From Saccharothrix sp. NRRL B-16348 (GTDB lineage: Bacteria > Actinomycetota > Actinomycetes > Mycobacteriales > Pseudonocardiaceae): DNA of 64,000 nt. Below the pieces are notes generated by a model that saw only the letters and a list, made by a program, of their open reading frames with translations, had not been told where the DNA came from and did not search any database. The DNA is taken from NCBI RefSeq assembly GCF_001280085.1, contig NZ_LGED01000244.1, positions 1 to 64,000 of the forward strand, written 5' to 3'. Positions 59,755 to 64,000 of this stretch are shown in pieces. Made by a program: the position numbers and the translations under genes. The first letter of the stretch is position 1. Each line of letters opens with the position of its first letter.

Positions 59755-60869
59755 CGGCCCTGTTCTTCCCTCCGCTGGGCGGCGGCACGCCGTTCCGCTT
59801 CGTCCCGCCGGGCGTCCACCCGCTTTTCCGCTTCGTCCGACTTCTCCTCCGCCGCCAACTTCTGCCAGGTGAGCCAGCCACCGTCGTCACCGACCTTGGC
59901 GCCTTCCTTGACGACCTCGAAGCCGAGTTTGAGCGGGAAGTCCCTGGGCAGCCCGGTCAGCCCGTCCACGATCGCCTGCTTCGCCTCGCCGAACGCGTCG
60001 CGCGCGATCGTCCCGACGGGGATACCGGTGGCGCCCCGGTTGACGAAGTCGTCAACGCGCTTCAGGTCCGCCGCCTGACTTGCCTTGAGCGCGTCGATGA
60101 AGGTGTCGCCACGGCGGGCCAGCGCCTGCTGCGCCCTTCCCAGCAGGCCTTCCAGCCAGTTGAACAGGCCGCCGGCCTTGTTGAACACCCTGGTGAGCTT
60201 CTGGCACATCTCGATCGCCTTGGTGGCGAACCTGACCGCCATCGGCACGCATTCGGCGATCGCTCCCGCGACACCGGCCCCGAACGCCGCCACGGCGGGG
60301 ACCCAGCGCAGGCAGATGCTGATCAGCTTGCCGACCGCCTCCGTGATCAGGTCCCGCACGATGTCGCGCACGACCTTCAGGACGGTCTTGCAGGTCATGA
60401 TCAGCACGGACATGCCGCGGGCCGACTCCGCGACCGCCCCGTAGGTGGCCGCACGGTCGGCGCTGAACGCGCGGTAGGCGTCCGAGTCGCGACCCTCCCA
60501 CGCGGCGGTGTCGTTCTTCACCGCGTTGCCGAGGTCCGTGGCCGTTTCGGTGAGGTGGTCCGAGACCGACGCCCAGGTCTTGGCCATGCCGTCGAGCGTC
60601 TGCTGGTCACCGACCAGCCAGTCCAGCGGCTCGCGCAGGAAGTCGACGTGTTCGATGAGCCAGCCGAAGCCCGCGCTGAGAAGTCCGGCGATCGGGTCCA
60701 TCAGGAACTGGGCCACACCACCCAGCGCACCGACGGTGTTGGCCAGTCCCTCGGCCCAGTCACCCTTGGAGAAGGTCTTGACCGCCTCGGTCGCGTCGTG
60801 GAAGAGGCCGGCGCCTTCGGTGGGCGCGGTCTCTTCGCCTTTGCGGACGAGGGGGTTCGGCGCGTTCAT
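59751..60869 (-). CDS. Large WXG100-like protein, candidate type VII substrate, module 2
   Basis: A 372-residue protein aligned by eye with that at 37027-38349. FGWLIEHVDFLREPLDWLVG is followed by a helical hairpin with AWEGRDSDAYRAFSADRA at the WXG turn (about 140-150), then a hydrophobic stretch (RWVPAVAAFGAGVAGAIAEC). A polar tail ends in a strongly charged helix (EAEKRVDARRDEAERRAA). No toxin domain is seen. The ATG at 60869 overlaps the small gene's stop; a longer upstream reading is not supported. Confidence 0.7.
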   Translation of the reverse strand: MNAPNPLVRKGEETAPTEGAGLFHDATEAVKTFSKGDWAEGLANTVGALGGVAQFLMDPIAGLLSAGFGWLIEHVDFLREPLDWLVGDQQTLDGMAKTWASVSDHLTETATDLGNAVKNDTAAWEGRDSDAYRAFSADRAATYGAVAESARGMSVLIMTCKTVLKVVRDIVRDLITEAVGKLISICLRWVPAVAAFGAGVAGAIAECVPMAVRFATKAIEMCQKLTRVFNKAGGLFNWLEGLLGRAQQALARRGDTFIDALKASQAADLKRVDDFVNRGATGIPVGTIARDAFGEAKQAIVDGLTGLPRDFPLKLGFEVVKEGAKVGDDGGWLTWQKLAAEEKSDEAEKRVDARRDEAERRAAAQRREEQGR

Positions 60870-61168
60870 CCGTTGTGCATCCCGTCGAAGATCTCGGACT
60901 GGGTCTCGTCGTGGTCGCGCACGTGCTCGCGCCACCCGTCGAATCGGGTCACGTGGTCCGCGGCGGCGTCGACGGCTTCGCGCAGGGTGGTCATGGCGCT
61001 GTGCTGGGCCGCTCCGCAGATGGCCGCGAGAGGGGTGCCGAGCAGGCCGAACGCCTCCGGGTGCGAGGTGGCCTGACCCGCGTCCGCGGCGATGCCGACT
61101 CGTTTGGCCACGTCACGCAGCCTCGTGGCGTGGGACTCCATCTCCGCGAGGTCGATGTCGTAGGTCAT
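60866..61168 (-). CDS. EspC/WXG-like small type VII target protein, module 2
   Basis: A 100-residue helical protein starting MTYDIDLAEMESHATRLRDV. It has two long helices and no signal peptide, with the same size and operon place as the protein at 36725-37030. EspC-like proteins are exported with partners by type VII systems. It overlaps the YbaB-like gene's stop by 4 bp. Confidence 0.7.
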   Translation of the reverse strand: MTYDIDLAEMESHATRLRDVAKRVGIAADAGQATSHPEAFGLLGTPLAAICGAAQHSAMTTLREAVDAAADHVTRFDGWREHVRDHDETQSEIFDGMHNG

Positions 61169-61683
61169 CGCAGGAACCCGCCCTGGCTGAAGTCGTCGTC
61201 ATCCGGTCGCTGGTGCCGCGGGCGCGGTTGGCGCGGTGGCAAAGGCGGAGGTGGCGGAGGTGGCGGTGGGGTGTCGTCCTCGACCGGGCCGAACCGGAGT
61301 TCGGCGCCGTAGCCACCGGCCGGCGGCGGGGGTGGCGGTTGGGCGCTGCGCAGCCGGTCCACCATGAAGTCCATCGCCTGCGAGTCGCCGCCGAGCAAGG
61401 GCGTCATCGCCTCCTGCACGGTCGCCGCCACGCGGCTCTGCGCGGCCTGCACGACGCGCAGCACCTCCTGCGCGACGGCCTGGCCGTCCTTGCGCTGCAA
61501 CGCGGCGCCGAGGTGCAGGTCGACGAGGTTGCCCGCGTCGTTGACGGTCACCGTGATCTGCCCGTCGGCGCTCCGCTCGGTCACCCGCAGGCCGGCCATG
61601 GTCTCGCGGATGGCCTCGCTCTTGCGCTGCGCCTCGGCGAGCTTGCCCTCGTACTGCCTGAGCAAGTGCTCCGGATCGGTCAT
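61165..61683 (-). CDS. YbaB/EbfC-family protein of the second WXG-like module
   Basis: A 172-residue protein starting MTDPEHLLRQYEGKLAEAQR. It has the YbaB core (TERSADGQITVTVNDAGNLV then HLGAALQRKDGQAVAQEV), two polyproline runs (six and nine or more prolines, about 120-150) and the C-terminal D-D-D-D-F-S-Q-G-G-F-L-R tail shared with module 1. The proline runs would need elongation factor P for translation. The ATG at 61683 is chosen over an upstream one by alignment with module 1. It is first of a five-gene operon. Confidence 0.8.
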   Translation of the reverse strand: MTDPEHLLRQYEGKLAEAQRKSEAIRETMAGLRVTERSADGQITVTVNDAGNLVDLHLGAALQRKDGQAVAQEVLRVVQAAQSRVAATVQEAMTPLLGGDSQAMDFMVDRLRSAQPPPPPPAGGYGAELRFGPVEDDTPPPPPPPPPLPPRQPRPRHQRPDDDDFSQGGFLR

Positions 61684-61816
61684 GTTCGCCCCCTTCATCC
61701 CTTCCCCCAGGTCATGGCGGAAGGTAGTGGGGCGACAGCGGTGCGTGCCCGGCGTTCGGCACGGTTGGCTCATTGATCACAACGGGGTATCCGGGCAAAC
61801 CGGACACCCCCGAGGG

Positions 61817-63163
61817 TCACTCCTCGCCGCGGACGACCTTGCGCAGCTTCGGGAGGCGTTCGGCGATCACGCGTTCGACGCCCCGGCCGGTCGGCTGGTA
61901 GTAGTCGCGGCCCACCAGGTCGTCCGGCGCGTACTGCTGGGTCAGCACGCCCTCCGGCACGTCGTGCGGGTACCGGTAGCCCTGGGCGTTGCCGAGCTTC
62001 GCCGCGCCCGCGTAGTGGCCGTCGCGCAGGTGCGCGGGCACCGAGCCGATCGCGCCCTTGCGCACGTCCGCCATGGCCTCGCCGATCGCGGTCGTCACGG
62101 CGTTCGACTTGGGGGCGGTGGCGAGGTGGATGGTGGCCTGGGCCAGGTTCAGCGCGCACTCGGGCAGCCCGATCAGCTGCACGGCCTGCGCCGCCGCCAC
62201 GCACGTCTGCAACGCGGTCGGGTCCGCCATGCCCACGTCCTCGCTGGCGTGGATGACGAGCCGCCGCGCGATGAACCTCGGGTCCTCGCCCGCCTCGATC
62301 ATCCGGGCCAGGTAGTGCAGCGCGGCGTCCACGTCCGAACCGCGGATCGACTTGATGAACGCGCTGGTCACGTCGTAGTGCTGGTCGCCCTGCCGGTCGT
62401 AGCGCACGGCCGCCTTGTCGACCGTCGCCTCCAACGTCGGCAGGTCGAGCGAGCCACCCGGGCCGACCGCGTCGGCCGCGGCCTCGAGTGCCGTGAGCGC
62501 GCGCCGGGCGTCACCGCCGGCCAGCCGGACCAGGTGGTCCTCGGCGTCCTGCGCGACGGTGATCGTGCCGCCGAGGCCGCGTTCGTCCTCGACCGCGCGC
62601 TTGACCAGCACGCGCACCGCGTCGTCGGTCAACGGCCGCAGCTGCAGCACCAGCGACCGGGACAGCAGCGGCGACACGACGGAGAAGAACGGGTTCTCCG
62701 TGGTCGCCGCGACCAGCAGCACGATCCGGTCCTCGACCGCGCCGAGCAGCGCGTCCTGCTGGGTCTTGGAGAACCGGTGCACCTCGTCGATGAACAGCAC
62801 GGTCGACTCGCCGGAGCGGACGAGGCGGCGGCGTGCCTCCTCGATGACCGCGCGCACCTCCTTCACGCCCGCCGACAGCGCGGACAGCGCGGCGAACCGC
62901 CGACCCGTCGCCTGGGAGACGAGCGTGGCCAGCGTCGTCTTGCCGGTGCCCGGCGGGCCGTAGAGCATGACCGAGGCGGGCGACGAGCCCTCCACCAGCC
63001 TGCGCAGGGGCGCGCCCGGTCCGAGCAGGTGGTCCTGCCCGACCACCTCGTCCAGGGTGCGCGGGCGCATCCGCACGGCCAGCGGCGCGTTGGCGGCGAT
63101 GCGCGCCGCCTTCTCCTCCGGGTCGACGCCGAACAAGCCGTCGTCGAACAGCCCTTCGTTCAC
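61817..63163 (-). CDS. rarA: Replication-associated recombination protein A (RarA/MgsA)
   Basis: A 448-residue AAA+ ATPase related to clamp-loader and RuvB proteins, acting at stalled forks. Walker A is [20 protein letters not shown], Walker B is [18 protein letters not shown], and sensor I is [13 protein letters not shown]. The C-terminal tetramerisation part contains [19 protein letters not shown] and YPHDVPEG. The GTG start at 63163 agrees with the family N-terminus. The 133-bp gap before the YbaB gene holds a short hairpin (tccgg-gcaaa-ccgga). Confidence 0.95.
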   Translation of the reverse strand: MNEGLFDDGLFGVDPEEKAARIAANAPLAVRMRPRTLDEVVGQDHLLGPGAPLRRLVEGSSPASVMLYGPPGTGKTTLATLVSQATGRRFAALSALSAGVKEVRAVIEEARRRLVRSGESTVLFIDEVHRFSKTQQDALLGAVEDRIVLLVAATTENPFFSVVSPLLSRSLVLQLRPLTDDAVRVLVKRAVEDERGLGGTITVAQDAEDHLVRLAGGDARRALTALEAAADAVGPGGSLDLPTLEATVDKAAVRYDRQGDQHYDVTSAFIKSIRGSDVDAALHYLARMIEAGEDPRFIARRLVIHASEDVGMADPTALQTCVAAAQAVQLIGLPECALNLAQATIHLATAPKSNAVTTAIGEAMADVRKGAIGSVPAHLRDGHYAGAAKLGNAQGYRYPHDVPEGVLTQQYAPDDLVGRDYYQPTGRGVERVIAERLPKLRKVVRGEE

Positions 63164-63253
63164 GTGTTCGACTGTAGCTCCCCTGTGCACAGCCGCTGTC
63201 CGAGCGTGCAACGGCGGTTCCGCCGCAGGTCGGGGACGGTGCAGGGTGACGGC

Positions 63254-64000
63254 ATGAGCAAGCTGAGTCCGGAGCAGATCGCCCGGCACGCGCACGACGC
63301 GGGGTTCCGCGGGCAGGACCTGACGATCGCCGTGGCGGTCGCGCTGGCCGAGTCCGGCGGCGACCCGCGGGCGCACAACGCCACCCCGCCGGACAACTCC
63401 TACGGGCTGTGGCAGATCAACATGCTGGGGTCGATGGGGCCCGCGCGGCGGCGCGAGTTCGGGCTGGAGTCGAACCGGGAGCTGTTCGACCCGGCGGAGA
63501 ACGCCCGTGCGGCGAACAAGATCTCCGGGGACGGGCAGTCGTGGACGCCGTGGACCACGTACACGAGCGGTGCGTACAAGCGTCACCTGGACGAGGCGCG
63601 GCGTGGCGTCGAGGGGATGAAGCGGGGCGGCTCGCAGGGTGGGTCCGGCGGCGGCTCACGCGGTGGCGGCTCACGCGGTGGCGGCGGGTTCTCGGTGGAC
63701 CTGGGCGTGCTGCGCGACTACGCGCGGCGGACCCGGAACTCGGCCGACGACCTCACCGCGCTCGGTCGGCGGCACGTGCGCGAGGTGCGGGAGATCGCCG
63801 ACGACAGCTTCGGGCGCATCGGCAAGCAGTCCGGGTTCGCCGACGCGTTGGACAACTTCGGCGCGGCCCTGCGCAAGCAGGTCAAGGCGGTCGCGCACAA
63901 CACCGACGCGCTGGCCACGTCCGCCGGCCGGTCCGCGCGCGCGTACCAGGAGCAGGAGGACGACATCGCCGGCTCGCTGCGCGGCAAGGTCGTCAGCGGC
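63254..64000 (+). CDS. Lysozyme-like transglycosylase domain fused to a WXG100-like helical domain (3' end beyond the window)
   Basis: At least 249 residues. The N-terminal goose-type/SLT lysozyme-like domain (1 to about 118) has the catalytic glutamate at residue 33 in [14 protein letters not shown], then [20 protein letters not shown] and [21 protein letters not shown] Gly/Ser-rich linker (about 120-145) leads to a helical domain of ESX type ([20 protein letters not shown], then [20 protein letters not shown]). No signal peptide is present, so export by a type VII system is plausible. It starts 90 bp from the divergent rarA. Confidence 0.75.
   Translation, partial: MSKLSPEQIARHAHDAGFRGQDLTIAVAVALAESGGDPRAHNATPPDNSYGLWQINMLGSMGPARRREFGLESNRELFDPAENARAANKISGDGQSWTPWTTYTSGAYKRHLDEARRGVEGMKRGGSQGGSGGGSRGGGSRGGGGFSVDLGVLRDYARRTRNSADDLTALGRRHVREVREIADDSFGRIGKQSGFADALDNFGAALRKQVKAVAHNTDALATSAGRSARAYQEQEDDIAGSLRGKVVSG

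Overview
The window is very GC-rich, uses G/C-ending codons throughout, has many 4-bp ATGA/GTGA start-stop overlaps, and carries actinobacterial marker genes (bldD, mihF, a PriA without helicase motifs, dasR, type VII-like WXG genes). Gene order resembles the alaS-ruvX-mltG-aroE-aroC-aroK-aroB-pepQ-efp-nusB and pyrR-to-fmt neighbourhoods known from mycobacteria and streptomycetes. A filamentous actinomycete of the Pseudonocardiales (Saccharothrix/Actinosynnema/Lentzea-like) is the best guess. Genus is inference.

Layout. 1-7.7 kb: 5'-partial view of a large LuxR/AAA regulator, a flavoprotein, rsmB-fmt-def, a 51-aa small gene, and an ECF sigma factor with a membrane partner. 7.9-14.5 kb: secreted gamma-glutamyltransferase, priA under a perfect LexA-type palindrome, a shrunken phospholipase C homologue and a beta-helix membrane protein. 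14.5-27.0 kb (minus): metK, coaBC, rpoZ, gmk, mihF, then a tightly overlapped pyrimidine operon pyrR-pyrB-pyrC-(membrane gene)-carA-carB-pyrF preceded by a PyrR-binding hairpin that masks the ribosome-binding site. 27.3-35.3 kb: bldD, nusB, efp, pepQ, a small membrane protein, a VOC protein, aroB, a winged-helix protein, aroK, aroC.

35.3-46 kb: accessory modules sit inside this conserved backbone. They are a type VII/WXG-like module, a prepilin peptidase, a GlcNAc/glucose PTS block (EIIA, EIIB, DasR-like regulator, EIIC, HPr) with a dre operator, five perfectly phased 22-bp repeats, and a caspase-like/KAP P-loop NTPase fusion whose two catalytic protease residues are both replaced. 46-51 kb: aroE, mltG, ruvX, alaS and two small membrane genes. 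51.3-58 kb: an iron-box-controlled five-gene siderophore operon with the rhizobactin/aerobactin-type order (decarboxylase, NIS synthetase, acyltransferase, N-hydroxylase, NIS synthetase). 58-61.7 kb: a second, paralogous WXG-like module in the same gene order, ending with a methyltransferase. 61.8-64 kb: rarA and a lysozyme-like/WXG fusion cut by the window edge.

The most unusual items are the pseudo-caspase-KAP fusion, the duplicated WXG modules sharing a C-terminal DDDDF-x-x-G-x-F-L-R tail on their YbaB-like members, the citrate-hydroxamate-type siderophore operon lacking a diaminobutyrate aminotransferase, and several readable regulatory sites (LexA, PyrR, dre, iron box).
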